Below are positions 23,567 to 36,400 of a stretch of 64,000 bases of DNA, in pieces. The notes below the pieces were generated by a model. It did no database searches and was not told where the DNA came from. It saw nothing but the letters and a program-made list of their open reading frames with translations. The stretch is from Medicago truncatula (Eukaryota; Streptophyta; Magnoliopsida; Fabales; Fabaceae), in assembly GCF_003473485.1 (NCBI RefSeq), contig NC_053047.1, positions 4,541,001-4,605,000 on the forward strand. The letters are read 5' to 3'. Each line of letters starts with the position of its first letter. Positions within the stretch are counted from its first letter, which is position 1. Made by a program: the position numbers and the translations under genes.

Positions 23567-25319
23567 TTAGTATTGTTTAAGCATGACCTCCTTAATAACT
23601 TTGTCCAAGTTGTTGTATGAACAACCACCAGGGCTGGTCGTCTCATCTGCCTTCTCCTTCAACTCCATGGCCTTTTGTCTCATCTTCTTTCCTTTATCTC
23701 CCGACATCAATTCATTGATCAGATTCGACACCTCCTCTCTTTTCACATTAGTATTGATTTCGATTCCAATCTCCCATGAATTGCAGATATATCTACAGTT
23801 TGTTGGCTGATCAGCGAAAAATGGCCAACACAGCATTGAAACTCCAGCACATATGCTTTCGGTGGTTGAATTCCATCCACAATGAGTCAAGAATCCACCA
23901 ATTGCAGGGTGGTTAAGTACTTCCTCTTGTGGACACCAACCTGCGATTAGGCCTCTACCTGAAATTTCATTCTCAAACTCAGATGACAAAATAAACGAGC
24001 CGCCCATGACAAGGTCAGGCCTAATGATCCACAAAAAGGGTTTCTTGCTATCAGCCAAACCCCAAGCAAACTCTAATAGTTGATCTCGAGTCATCACTGT
24101 AATGCTGCCAAAATTCACGTAAACAAGAGTCAGGTTCCTTGGATTCAAGCCACTCAAGACACTTGATATCTTCTTTCCAAAGATTGGAACCTAGAGATGC
24201 CAAGTGATTATGTGGAGTTTGATTTAATAATGAAGGTAAAGGTCCAACGGTATACAAAGATGGGAACATTGAATAGAGCGCATTCATCGCATCAGTCTCA
24301 AGTTCATTATAAGTATTAAAAATAATAGCAGAGGATTTGTGAAATCGTTCTGCCGCTTCAATGAGAAATTCTACCATGACATCATTTGGCTCTGTAATCC
24401 TTATAAAGTCAGGCAAATCCTTTAACCGAAAGTTCTTCAATCCAGGAACACAGTCTACTTCGGTGTCCAGATATCCATTTGTCAGATAGCTCTTATCTGC
24501 TTGGCATAATTGCAAAATTAAACAGCTTAGGGCTTCATATAAATATATATTTTTACTATTCATCTTAATAACTCATTGTAAACATCAGATTTTATCAATC
24601 CAACCGTCAAATTAAAAATTCTTATTGAGTATATCAACTCAACAAGTTTTCATAAAATTTTAAACAATTTGATACTTTGTTAGATAACTTCAAATGAACA
24701 TTAATTAGCATTTTGAAAATATAAGTAAATGTTTACTATCATATTATACGTAACTTTTTGCCTCCTCATAAAATGATCACTAATTGTTACCTTTGAGTGG
24801 TATTAGACCTTTCTCAAACAGTGTATGAAAGTGTAAAACAGACAAGAAGGTACTTGCACTAGCTGGGGAGAAGAAAACAATTGGGAGTGCATGCTCTTCA
24901 GCAGCTTGTATTGTAAATGACATGTAACAATCGGAAACTAAGCAAGTAACTGGTGGAACAAGACCAGCAGTGGCAGAGTCATGAAGTTTTGCAAGAAGTT
25001 CACAAAAGGGATGATAGAAATTCTTCCTTATTGAATCAGAAAGAGAGGGTATGTCTTGACTAACATCACCATCACCTTCCATTGGTGTTAAACCATCTGG
25101 AATGGTCTCAAAGTTAAAGTCCGTGAAACCATCAAAGGCCTTTGGACCTCTTGATTTGAGCAAGCGTTTGTGATTGTATTCGGTGTTGACAAAGGTTATG
25201 TGAAAGCCTTTAAGGTAAAGAAGCTTTGCTAGTTTGAACAATGGATTGATATGACCTTGAACTGGATATGCAATCAACACAGCATGTGGCTTTTTATTAT
25301 TATTAGCAAAATAACTCAT
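23567..25319 (-). pseudogene. UGT85-family gene with a single 2-bp frameshift
   Basis: Exon 1 is 24791-25319 and exon 2 is 23567-24496. The intron 24497-24790 has intact GT/AG ends. All family motifs are present: GHIN His, VSD Asp, and a PSPG box that includes an altered AGVSML where paralogues have AGVPML. The only clear lesion is loss of two bases after the KEPDS codons (about 24125), where paralogues read SVVYVNFGS. This throws the rest of exon 2, including the PSPG box, out of frame. Downstream the second frame runs cleanly to a normal stop. It is either a recently dead gene or a sequencing or assembly error. If the two bases were present the product would be about 486 aa. Confidence 0.85.
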
Positions 25320-26699
25320 CTTTGATGAAACTTGTTATGTGTATAATAATAACGAAGTTTTTATATATGCGTTTGAAAAACAAGGGAAAGAAGGATGTGC
25401 ATTTATAGAGATTGATTGAAGAAGAAAAATGGTAACTCAATTACTAATTTTGGCCTCAATAATATGATACATTGATATTGCTTTACACCATAAAATTTTC
25501 TAGTAATGTCGATGCTATCCATGAAAAAGATATGAAACAAAATGTACAATTATGTTTTGTGAAGGAAAATTAACAAGGCATGGTATTAGGGTACAATATC
25601 ACAAGGACACAATGTATTAGTATTAGTTTCATTCCTTATCCATACCAGAACTAAGTTGTCAAATATTTTTGGTATACCAAATATAGTTTTTGGTAAATCA
25701 AGTTATCCCCGCCTGCAACTCAACAGACTTATCCCTCGAGGTAACTGAGATACATTTAAGCGAACTCTGGACCAACAGAGATCGAACTAAGATGCCAACA
25801 TGTTCCTGTCCCGCAAATTCGGCAAAATTTTACTTTTAGTTGAATACTTACATGTAATAATAACTGTGAAATTGTTAATGTTTTGGCCACACCTCAAGAT
25901 ATCCCTTTCAAAGAAATGAACCAAAATTGATTCTGACAATAACCAAACACCAAAACAATCTGGTCAAATCAAATTTGGTACATGATACCAAACAACTTGC
26001 AAGGTTGTTAATGTTAACTCTCCTTCCCCAACTCCATTCCCTATCAAGGGATGGTAGTAACCAAATTCCAAAAAGTGAGAGTGACATTTGCAAGGTTTAG
26101 AAATCAATGTGCTACAATAGACCTACATTATGCAAATGTCCTTTGTTAATTCTCAATTTTTTAAATAAAATTTATTTCTATCTATATGTAGTTTATAAAC
26201 TTCAAGGTTATATTAACTATTTTTTGTGTTCACTAGGTGTTAGATTTTTTTTTTTTTAGAGTTTCATTAGGTGTTAGATTAGTGGTAAGAGTTTGACATT
26301 GTAATTTCAATGGACAAACTTTAAAACTCATATATTCAAATACTTATAAAATGGTCAATATTTTCTATTCTAACTCAGGAATTGTTAATGTTTTGACCAC
26401 ACCTCAATTTCAATGTTGCTATGAGCCTATAACATAAATTTCAATGCTTTTTCACAATAGCCCTTTTAAAAGAAATATAAAACTGAAACATTTTTTGTAG
26501 ATTAAGAAGAATGAAGATAAAGCAAAGTTTATTCTGACTAGTCACAGTCTAGGTAAAGTATTCAAGTATGGTCAAGCATCTATTTCTTGGAGCTGCAAGA
26601 AGGAGTTGCAGTAGCTTTATTCTTGTTTTAAGCTACGTGACTTGATACGCTGCTGCAGAAACTCAAGATTAAGAGTTGGAGATTAAATATATTTCCTAA
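25320..26699. other. Intergenic, nothing firm
   Basis: 5' flank of the pseudogene followed by AT-rich sequence. A weak tRNA-like string near 25700-25810 and another near 26270-26340 may be SINE traces. No gene is seen. Confidence 0.4.
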
Positions 26700-27115
26700 C
26701 TTCATAGAGAAGATTTTGAAGGTGTTCCTAGGTTTCCCAATGAGTTCAAGAACATCTTTTTAACCTCTTTGGGACATGTATTTATTTTTACATGGCAAGA
26801 GATTTCGAGAGTTTTGTTAGCTATTGGAATGCATTCGAGGGACGTTGGTATAGTATTTGGACTGAAACAGATTTTCGGATGGTTATATCTGCTTTCCACT
26901 CTATAAATGTTGTCTCTTGGAAGATTATAAATCATCGGCTAAACTGTTTGGATCAGTTTAAAAACACGAGTTTTACGATTTTCTACATTTCAAAGAAGGG
27001 AATGCACATGCTGACAGAATCACAAATCATGGTCTTTTATCTTGAATTTCATTTGGTGGAGCGAGCTCCCTGCCATTTTGTTTTTTTTCAGATTTAAATC
27101 ATTGAATCCATAATT
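26700..27115 (+). mobile_element. LINE RNase H relic
   Basis: Frames give IWTETDFRMVISAFHS (compare the ETDS motif of plant LINE RNase H) and WKIINHRLNCLDQF. After a shift they give GNAHADRITNHGLLS, the usual 'EGN..AD..AN.GL' signature, and then stop. It is the 3' end of a dead L1-like element. Confidence 0.7.
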
Positions 27116-27375
27116 TTAAATATACTTATTCCTTGTAAGAATAATAATAATCCATTAGGTGACACTAGTTATTGACATGGAAAGCACTTCAACAGCATGA
27201 AATTTTGGACCTTCAGGTGCCATCAATTTCTTATGTACTGGTACATAATTTAAATTACAATGCAATATATTGCTTACAATTTGAAGATTACTAACACCTC
27301 TCAATAAATTCATCATTGCGCACGACAATAAACCAAATCAAGAGGGGATTGATGAATACACAACCACATTTTAAT

Positions 27376-29159
27376 CTAATATTGTTTAAGCAAGACATCA
27401 TTAATCAGTTTATCCATATTCATGTATGAACAACCACCGGGACTAATGTTCTCCTCTGCCTTCTTCTTCAACTCCATGGCCTTTTGCCTCATCTTCTTTC
27501 CGTTATCTCCTGCCATCAATGCATTGATCAGTTTCTCTACCCCCTCCCTCTTCACATTAGCATCGATTTCCATTCCAATCTCCCATTCATTGCAAATATA
27601 TCTACAATTTGTTGGCTGATCAGCAAAATTTGGCCAACACAGCATTGGAACTCCAGCGCATATGCTTTCAATGGTTGAGTTCCATCCACAATGAGTTAAG
27701 AATCCACCAATTGAAGGATGGTTCAGTACTTTCTCTTGCGGACACCAGCTTGCGATTAGGCCTCTATCTGAAATTTCATTCTCAAACTCGGATGACGAAA
27801 TAAATGAGCCACCAATCACAAGATCAGGCCTAATGATCCACAAAAAGGGTTTCTTGCTATCAGCCAAACCCCAAGCAAACTCTAACAGTTTCTGTGGAGT
27901 CATAACTATAACGCTGCCAAAGTTCACATAAACAACAGACTTTGGTTCCTTGAATTCAAGCCATTCAAGACAATTGGTGTCTTCTTTCCAAAGATTGGAA
28001 CCTAAAGATATCAACTGGTTTTGTGGACTTCGATTCAAAAGAGAATGCAAAGGTCCAATGGTATATACAGAAAGGAACGTAGAATAGAGCGCATTCATTA
28101 CATCACCCTCAAGTTCATCGTAAGTGTTGAAAACAATAGCCGATGCTCTGTGAAATCTATCTGCCGCTTCAATGAGAAATTCTACCATGACATCATTAGG
28201 ATTTGTTGTCCTTATAAAGTTAAGAAGGTCCTTCAGCCGAAAGTTCTGCAATCCGGGAATACAATCTAGTTTGGTGTCTAAATATCCATTTGTCAAATAA
28301 GTCTCATCTGCTTTTCATAATTACACAAGTCAATATCTTGAAACTTGATATAAGTATAGAGAGATAGAGAGGATAGATCAATTTATTGCAAGAGTTACTC
28401 TACTTAATAGCTTATTATAAACTTTTTATTTTTTCAATCCAACTATCAAATTAAAAGATCTTTTTGTGTATATCCCACTGAACATATTTTCATAAAATTT
28501 TAAAATTATTTGACACTTTATGAAATAACTTCAAATGAACATATAATAAGTTTTTAAGGTGATTAACTCTATTCAGAATTACTCCTAGAGTGTGTATAAG
28601 AATATATGAGAAAGAATGAACATAAATTGTTACCTTTGAGTGGTATTAGACCTTTTTCAAACAGTGTACGAAAGTGCAAAATAGACAAGAAAGAACATGC
28701 ACTAGAAGTAGAAAAGAGAGCAATTGGGAGTGCATGTTCTTCAGCAGCTTGTATGGTAAATGACATTAAACAATCTGAAACTAAGCAAGTAACTGGTGCA
28801 ACAAGACCAGCAGTGGCTGAGTCATGAAGTTTAGCAAGAAGTTCACCAAAGGGCTGAAGGAAGTTCTTTCTTATTGATTGGGAAAGAGATGGTATGTCTT
28901 GAGTAACATCGCCATCACCTTCTAGTGGTGTTAAACCATCTGGTATGGTCTCAAAGGTAAAATCATCGAAACCATCAAAGGCATTTTCACCTCTTGATTT
29001 GAGCAAACGTTTGTGATTGTATTCAGTGTTGACAAAGGTTATGTGAAAGCCTCTAAGGTGAAGTAATTTTGCTAGTATCAACAATGGATTGATATGGCCT
29101 TGAAGTGGAAATGGAATCAACACAGCATGTGGCTTGATTCTCTTTGCAAAGTTACTCAT
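27376..29159 (-). CDS. UGT85-family UDP-glycosyltransferase, intact
   Basis: Exon 1 is 28634-29159 and exon 2 is 27376-28307. The phase-1 intron 28308-28633 has GT/AG ends. The product is 485 aa. His22 lies in GHIN and Asp129 in VSDC. The PSPG box is at about 363-406 and ends in ADQ. It carries two departures from its neighbours: TIESI in place of TTESI, and CWPNFADQ where the others have CWPFFADQ, i.e. Asn for an aromatic residue close to the sugar-binding end. It is the parent-like partner of the pseudogene at 44576-46087, with which it shares flanks. Expected to be a cytosolic glucosyltransferase with unknown acceptor. Confidence 0.93.
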
Positions 29160-29289
29160 CCCTGGTTTATTTTTTGTTATGCACTGTTAAAGTGAAGTGA
29201 ATATGTATTTGCTTAAATAGAGAGAGAAGGAAAATTTCAACCTATGATATGTGAGTGAACTCCTTAGGAAAGAGAACAATACTTCTAAA

Positions 29290-29857
29290 TCTATTTATTT
29301 AATTTAAAACGGAACCACAAAACCGTATTCCGACACGTCATCCGTCATACGCTATCTCATTCAAACTTCACCATGTCACTCAATATTTGATGTGGCCGCT
29401 TATAACTCACTAGCATTCATTCGAAACACACACTCAATCATATTCTCTTAACCCATAAACTTAATCATCAAACACGCAGCCTAACTTTTTGGTTTCTATT
29501 TGGATACATTATGGATTGAGGAATATATTACTACATAAGTTATTATACTTTACCATCATAACTGTTGACTACCAAATTTTCATACACTTCCTTTTTAATT
29601 TATTAAATCAGATCCTCAAAACCATACTCCAACACGTCATCCGCCGTACGCTATCTCATTCAAATTTCACCACGTCGACACTCAATATCTAATGTCACAG
29701 ATTATAACTCACTTGCATTCATTCGAAACACTCACTCATCAACCTTCTCTTAACCGATAAACTTAATCATAAACACGCCACCTAACTTTCCGGTTCATAT
29801 ATTTGGATACATTAGATTAATGAATATATTACTATATATGTTATTATACTTTACCCA
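29290..29857. repeat. Tandem direct repeat, about 300-bp period, upstream of UGT
   Basis: The run 'cacgtcatccg..acgctatctcattcaaa' at about 29333 recurs at about 29632. The match continues through 'cattcattcgaaacac', 'taaacttaatca' and 'ttattatactttacc' in both units. It sits 130-700 bases upstream of the minus-strand start at 29159, so it may lie within the promoter. Confidence 0.75.
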
Positions 29858-30898
29858 AGATTAATGCAATAAACGCAAAGAAACACAAATAGATAAAAAT
29901 AGTAACTCATGCTATTAATTTTTGGGCTCATATTATAATGACATATTCGGTATTGCTTGTTCTATCTTAACCAATTAATGTAGAATGAAGTTTGGCAGTT
30001 GTGTATTATCCCATAAGAATATATGAAACAAAATGGACAGTGTCACATGGACCACTAAACTGACCACCAGCAATAGGATCAGTTTCAGAAAGTGTCAGTT
30101 TTTTAAATAGAAAATAAATTGAAAGAAATTTATTTTGTTTGGACTAGAAAATAAATTGGTAGGAAAAATCAAAAAAGTAATGTGTAAAGAAAGAAGTGTG
30201 AGAGAAGAGAAAGTGCAAATTTGGTGAATTTTTAATTTTTTGTATGGATGGAACAAATTGAAATTAATTTTTTTTTTTAACCCTCTCGCTTTTTAGGAAG
30301 AGGATCTCTCGTAATCTGTGTTTTGTTAAGGAGGTAAATAAAGTTTGACTAAAGATTGTTCCAACTATGATTGATTTGAAGACGGATTTAAATTTTCTCT
30401 TTTTAGTTGGATAAAAAATGTGAAAAAAAGTTGTATAATGTTCTTTTTAATTTTAATAAAAATGAGAAGAGACTATATTTGCAGTAAAATGCAGTCTCAA
30501 TTTGCGTCTCATATTGTGGTCGATGACCTTTTTTTAAAACCTCAATTTCACATAACCTGTAGAAGACTTGAACCTGTTTCATAAATGTTGCCGTAAACCT
30601 TATAATCTTACTAAAACTAACCCAATGAAACAAATTAAAGAGGAGAAAGATTAGTGAAAGTAGCACAGTACAAAATAGCATAAAATTGATTTTTTTTTTA
30701 TGTAAACTCGGTTTCATGTCTAAGGGCCGACTAGTAGGAGTCCAATTGAAGACAAAGCAAAACTTTGGATGGAATGGCCCAACATAGGAATCATTGACCT
30801 CTGAAGAAGAGGAACACATTTCAAGGTCTCAAGTTTTTACCACCCGATCACACTAGTAGGAGTACTTAATTATAAAAAAAAAACAAACACAATTCAAT
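29858..30898. other. Duplicated spacer
   Basis: Much of this stretch, e.g. 'aacgcaaagaaacacaaa', 'gaggtaaataaagtttgac' and 'ttagttggataaaaaatg', recurs in order at 46260-46920. It is the counterpart of the flank of the pseudogene at 44576. No gene is seen; the open frame at 30403-30819 is not preserved in the copy. Confidence 0.6.
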
Positions 30899-30953
30899 CT
30901 AATATTGGTTAAGCAACACCTCTTTAATCACATTGTCTAAATTCATGTATGCA
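30899..30953 (-). pseudogene. UGT C-terminal relic
   Basis: The minus strand reads MNLDNVIKEVLLNQY and a stop at 30899-30901, the exact end of a UGT85 protein. Upstream coding sequence is missing. By position in the duplicated block it is the partner of the broken copy at 46894-47830. Confidence 0.8.
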
Positions 30954-31088
30954 AGTAAACTCTCATTTTGCATTAATTATAATTAATAAAAACTCCCATT
31001 CTCACAAAAAAATAAAAAATAATAATAAAAACTCCCTAGATGTTAATTTCATTAGTCAGCTACGTCCAAAATGATAAATAGACAAATA

Positions 31089-31646
31089 TGTTAGCAAGGG
31101 ACAAAAACAAACATGAGTTTATCCCTTTTAATACCATCAAAATGTATATGCACAAATTTAATGTTTAAATAACTTTTCTTGTGCATTGGTCAAGAAGGTT
31201 GTTGTGGATTCGGACAAAATCACACCAATGAATAATAAAGATGTGTGGAGTAAAAGGAAGTGGTAATCAATAGATAAAATGTCTCCAAACAAAAACAGAC
31301 CTAAATCTAAGTGTAGAGCAACACCACAAGCATAATCAAAGCAATAAAGATAAGCAATGAAAGAAAGGAACAAACACATCAAAGATTGTTGACTCAGTTC
31401 AGTCCAATATGACCTAATCTAGGGAAGAGAGCAGCTCTCCAATCCACTAAGATGAAAGTGTTACAAAATAGTTACAAGAAATTAACTTATAAGCTTACAA
31501 AAGAACAAGACCTAATTTCTACCTATTTTGTGTCACCCAAACTCTCAAATGAATCCTAAGAGAAAACACAAAAGGAAGCTTTTGATCCTTCCAATGGTGA
31601 AATCTCACTACCCAATGTGTTTAAAATGTTTCCCAACCCTCAAGAG
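31089..31646. mobile_element. Older LTR, left part of interrupted solo LTR
   Basis: It starts TGTTAG right after AAATA (31084-31088). The matching end CCAACA is at 44110, followed by the same AAATA (44111-44115). Removing the younger element (31647-43603 and one AAGAG copy) leaves about 1.06 kb with no coding region, which fits a solo LTR formed by recombination. The orientation seems to be minus, like the nested element. Confidence 0.7.
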
Positions 31647-32938
31647 TGAAGGTGAAAAACACAAGAAGGGGGGGGGTTGAATTGTGTTTTCTTTTTCTCT
31701 TAAAAAAAAGGATTCTTCTTCTGATAAAACTTCAGAAGCAGTTTGATTGCTTCTGATGAAATGATCAGAGTCAGATTGCAGCGGAAAAGAACAGAGCAGA
31801 GAAAAGAAAGTCAAAGACACAGGCAGTTATCCTGGTTCCTTCCACAACACGGAAGTAGTCCAGTCCCCCTTGCACTTCCAAGGAGATTTCACTATAATCA
31901 CAAGATTACAACTGCTCAATACTTTCAAAGTATGAGACTTCACAAAACAATGCTCAAGCACACACGCAAGAGTCTTCCAATGCTCAAGCACTAAGCAAGA
32001 GACTTCTAATGCTCAAGCACGCAGGCAAGAGACTTCTAATCAAACAAAAATACAGAGAATTGAGTTTGAATTGAACACTTGATATACAATCAGTGGTGTT
32101 CACAATACAATACAGAAAAGACTCTAGACTTTGAATTTCTAAGATGTATCAAATCAGTGCAGAAATTCAGTGTGCTTTGTAGTATCAAATTGACAAAGTT
32201 TTGGCGCTTTTGAACTTATGTATGTCTCTGTATCAAATCTTCAAGTCTTCACTCCTTTATATAGAGGTGTGAAAGAGACGTTGAGATAATCAGCACGTCT
32301 AAAGAGTCGTTTGAAATCCTTTGATTATCCACCAGTGATCCTTTGCCTGATTTGGGTGTAGTCCTTTGAAGGATAAACTTCAAATTCATTCCCATCTTGA
32401 GTGTACAAATTCTGCAGGCATGGCTGTTGTTTTGTCTTGTAGCGTAGACAGAAAACAGAGTAGTGGAGGTAGTGGTTGTACACTTGTACTTTGTCAACTC
32501 TATTAATGAGAGACAAGTGCAGAGTGCTTTCCATATATCCGTTGATACCTCCCTTTCAATTCTTCGTTCTTCTTTGATAAGACTGAATTGAGAATCAGCA
32601 ACTTTCTCTTCAGTTTGATTAAAGGATCAAATAGCTTCTGGTGAAAATATTGCTTCTGATGAAAACTTTTGCTTCTGATGACTTTCTGCTTCTGATGACG
32701 TCATCTCTTCAGGAGCAGTTTAGCTTCAGGAGCAGTTGAGCTTCAGGAGCAGTTTTCTTCAGATGCTCAGAATTTCTTTTTCTTTCTATTGTTCTTCCAG
32801 GACCTATCAAAATAACTTGAGTAGCTTTTGGTCCTGTACACTTGAACAATTATTAGTAATAACCAATTGACAATTTTTAATACCTTGTTATCATCAAAAC
32901 TTAATAAGGTTCTTTGTGAAACATATTTTGTTCCAACA
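31647..32938 (-). repeat. 3' LTR of the copia element
   Basis: 1292 bp. Reading along the plus strand it holds a G-run of nine, 'aatgctcaagcac' repeats (31950-32040), a TATA-like site and 'gcttctgatga'/'ttcaggagcag' repeats (32640-32760). The other LTR has eight G in the run; I saw no other difference in the parts compared. Confidence 0.95.
32255..32264 (-). promoter_or_regulatory. TATA box of LTR promoter (3' LTR copy)
   Basis: The minus strand reads CTATATAAAG, the only strong TATA-like site in the LTR. About 430 bases upstream, on the transcribed strand, lies a palindromic TGACGTCA (32696-32703), a typical bZIP-binding core. Confidence 0.6.
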
Positions 32939-32952
32939 ATCTCCCCCTTTTT
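32939..32952 (-). promoter_or_regulatory. Polypurine tract
   Basis: The minus strand reads AAAAAGGGGGAGAT directly before the 3' LTR. Related strings stand at about 33035, 33078 (AGGGGGAGCTT) and 33220 (AAAAGGGGGAGT), which gives the multiple-PPT pattern known from Sireviruses. Confidence 0.85.
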
Positions 32953-33476
32953 GATGATGACAAACACTAGTATTTAAAATGTTCAATTGTTGTTGATCTA
33001 ATTAATAAGTTGACTTCTGGATAGAGGTTTGTAAGCTCCCCCTGAGTCTAATAGATCTTTAAGGTGAGGTTTGTAAGCTCCCCCTGAGTTCTATTCTTAT
33101 TAATTAAATTTCAATAAAGATTAATTAAATTTCAATAAAGTATATATAAAAACAATAGCAAAAGTTTTTAAGAAGGTGGTTATAGTGGGGCTCAGTGTCT
33201 TAAAAATACTATACATTTACTCCCCCTTTTGTCATCAACAAAAAGAATAAGAACAAAAGACAGAGTAGCAGAGCATATAACCAAATAAAAACATAAGAAG
33301 TATCAGAGCAAGAAGTATCAGAGCATATGACATTAAAATCAATAAATATCATTAGAGTTTAAAAGAAAAGAGCATAATATTTCAGAAACAATGATAATAT
33401 TTATAAAGAAAGGTTAAGGTACAAGGATAAAACTACACAGAACAAAAGTAAGAACAAGCTAGAGTTGGGTGTGCAA
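32953..33476 (-). other. Element 3' untranslated region
   Basis: Lies between the stop of the third frame and the polypurine tract. It contains at least three further PPT-like motifs and no open frame of note. Confidence 0.7.
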
Positions 33477-36400
33477 CTAAGGTTGGGCTTGCTTCTTCAA
33501 CTGTTCTAAGAGAAGTCTAATCTGTTCATCCTTCTTCTGAAGTAGCTCATCCTTCTTCTGAAGTAGTTCTTCCTTCTCTCTTAACTTCCTCTTATGCCCA
33601 GCATAAATTCTTGCAGCTCTTGTGATGTATTCTGCCTCTGGATAGAAAGGAGTGATGTCCAGCAGAGGCACAAAATTCAGCTCTTTCTCCTTAGCTGCTT
33701 CATGCATATCATCCAAAAGCTTTTGAAGCATTACATAGTGGGATGATACACACTTGGTTCTTAGCTGACTCAGAAGATCATTGAAGCTCTTTTGTAGATC
33801 CATCCACTGATCATAATAGTGAATAGGAGGTACAGGAACTGTTCTGCGAAGAATCAGTGCCTGAATCTCATCACTAAGACTGATCAGTTGTTCCTCTATA
33901 TACTCAGACTCTAGGATATGGTCAGGGATGGGTGAAGGTTCAGTTTGAGTTGTATTTGATGTGGTTGGTTGGTCAGAGGTTAAGTCTATTATAGTAGGTG
34001 AATCTGGTTGTTGTTGTTGTTCTGTTGTTTGGTCAGAAGGAATATGTTGGTCAGAAGTTGTTTGGTCAGGAGTAACTTGTTCAGAGGCAGTTTGCTCCTG
34101 AACAGTTTGCTCAGGAATGGTTTGGGTTTCTGTTTGGGTTTCCAAGACAGTCTTTTCAGGAACTGTCTTAGAGGCCTTAGTGGGTGTTGGTTGCATTTCA
34201 CCACCTAGATGTTTTTCTAAGTTGTGAAGGGTTGAGGTTTCTTGGTGTTGGGGGGTTTCTGAAGTAGTTGCATCTGAAGCTACTTCAGAGGCTTTTTGTG
34301 TTGTTGAGTTATGTGGTGAGTTTGTTGTAGGTTCTGGGTTGGGTTGAGGTTGTTGTACACTAACAGGTTCAGGATTATCTGGATAGAGTGGATGAGTAGG
34401 AGGCAAATTGAATTTCTCACAAAGTTTAATTCTATTCTTAGAAAATTCTATTTGAGTTTGCTCCCAGTCAAGTGTTCCTAAATCTGTTAGTTTGGTAGGT
34501 TTGGTTTTTAGAAGCTTGTTTATATGTTGGCTAAGGGGTTGGTCATCTGATTCTGTTGATGATGAAGAGGGTGAAGAGGGTAGAGATGGAATCTGAGTAT
34601 TAGTTGGAGCGTTAGATGGATTACCTGAAGACTGAGCTTCTGGATGAACTGCTTCTGGAGCTTCTGAAGATGGTTCTGATGAAGTTGCTCCTGAAGCTTG
34701 CTTATTCTTCAAGGCTTGAGAAAGCAGAGTTGCTCCATATTTAACAGTTTCTAACTCCGACGCTAAAGCAGCAATGTCAGGAGTAGGCACATACCCTGCA
34801 GCCTTAAGACGTTCATCCCTTTCTTGTTCATACAAAATCTTCATCCTTTTCTTTTCTGCTATCCTGGATGCAGCAACCTCCCTAGTATACTGCTCCATTT
34901 CTTCAGTCATTTCGAAACTGGGCATGACTATGGGCTCAGAAGTTGCAGTCCTTTTTGCTTTCTTAGGGCTTGAGTCTTCATCCCAGTTCTCTTCCAATTC
35001 TTCCAGCATTTGTGCCCTTCTTCCTTCAGCTGTCTTCAGATTTCTTGTTAAATTAGACCTTTTCCTTTTGATGGTCTGAAGAGCAGCTTCTCTTTTATTT
35101 TTGGGACTTGGAGGCTTTTCAGAAGCAGCTTGATCAGAAGCAGCTTGTTCTGAACCAGCTTGTTCAGAAGCAGGCTGTTCTGCTGTTTCTTGATCACTCC
35201 TTGTCCTCTTCCTGATAAGAGGGATATCATCCGAATCCTCCTCTTCCTGAATGGTAGACATAGCAGATTTGACAATTTTAGCCTTTTTGTGCTTCTGAGC
35301 ACCCTTCTCAGAAGCATCACCAGCAAGATATTCTTCTTTGGTGATTGGCTTAGTTTTGGACTTCCTGCCTTTGGCCACAGGCAAAGCACCACCATACATT
35401 TGGTCAGGAACATCCTTCAAGCTAATTTTCTGGTTATAGGTTTTGTAGTGATCCATGATATATGCCCTTTGAACCTCCAAGGGATCTTGTTTGCAGATGG
35501 GAGGAAAGTCTGGGATAAGATCTGATTTGGCATCAGAAGGTTTCAAGTCAGTAGGACTCTTCTTCACATCTTTTGCTTTAATCAGATGCATAGCCTTTAG
35601 AGTATCACCATTGATTATCTTCCCTCTAACAGTTCCCAACTGTTCATCTGTGAAGATCTGAGCTTCCTTCAGCATCTCAATAATTCCTCCCTGATGGAAA
35701 ATCTCAGAAAGTAGTCTTCCATAGGGTACCCAGGTCCTATTATTCAGTTGACTCTCTCTGAGTTGATGAACCATATGCCTGAAAATGTATCTGGGAATAT
35801 TTGCCTCTACACCCTTTATGACAAAGTGTAAGAGGATTTTATGTTCCAGAGAGGGCTGATCATTACCACCACCTTTTGGTAGTAGGTTTTCGTTCTGAAT
35901 CTTCAACATGACTTTTGTCTTGCTATTCATATCAGCATAGGCAAAGTTCTTTACCTTGTTGTAGAGAGTTCTATTGACAATAGCATTCCAGGGGCTGTCC
36001 TTTGGCTTTGAAATCCCAGCCTCATGTTCTCCTTCTGCTGGTCTTCTGATGACAAAAGCAATAGTGTCCTCAGTGATCCAGACACGAATTCCCATGATGC
36101 TTGATCTTATCTGGGTTTTGGAGAAGGTTTCCAAGCCCATTTCCGCTCTAGACTTCCCTTTGAGTTCTGGATTGAGAAGAACTTTTTCATCTTCTTCAAT
36201 CTTGGCAGCTTTCCTGTCGTAGATACTTGCTCTAACCCAGAAATGTCGAACAAGTGTTTGATAGGTTGGTCCATTCAGAAGGTTGAAGTATCTTCCCAGA
36301 CCTTGTTTCTCGTAGAACATGCCAATGTCGCAGCCGTTAGCGGCTAAAGAATCAAAATCCACCGGACTTTCTGATTGGATGTTTAAATCCCATTCTTCCA

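Noticed and set aside
26792..27097. 101-aa plus-strand frame as a gene
   Set aside because: Contains a LINE RNase H motif and shifts frame within it; annotated as a relic instead.
30403..30819. 138-aa minus-strand frame
   Set aside because: Not preserved in the duplicated spacer at 46600-46900, and no domain; probably chance.
31743..31994. 83-aa plus-strand frame, identical at 42408-42659
   Set aside because: It lies inside both LTRs and is identical only because the LTRs are copies. No domain.
35160..35525. Antisense frames across ORF3, pol and the UGT exons
   Set aside because: Shadows of long minus-strand coding sequence; no independent support.
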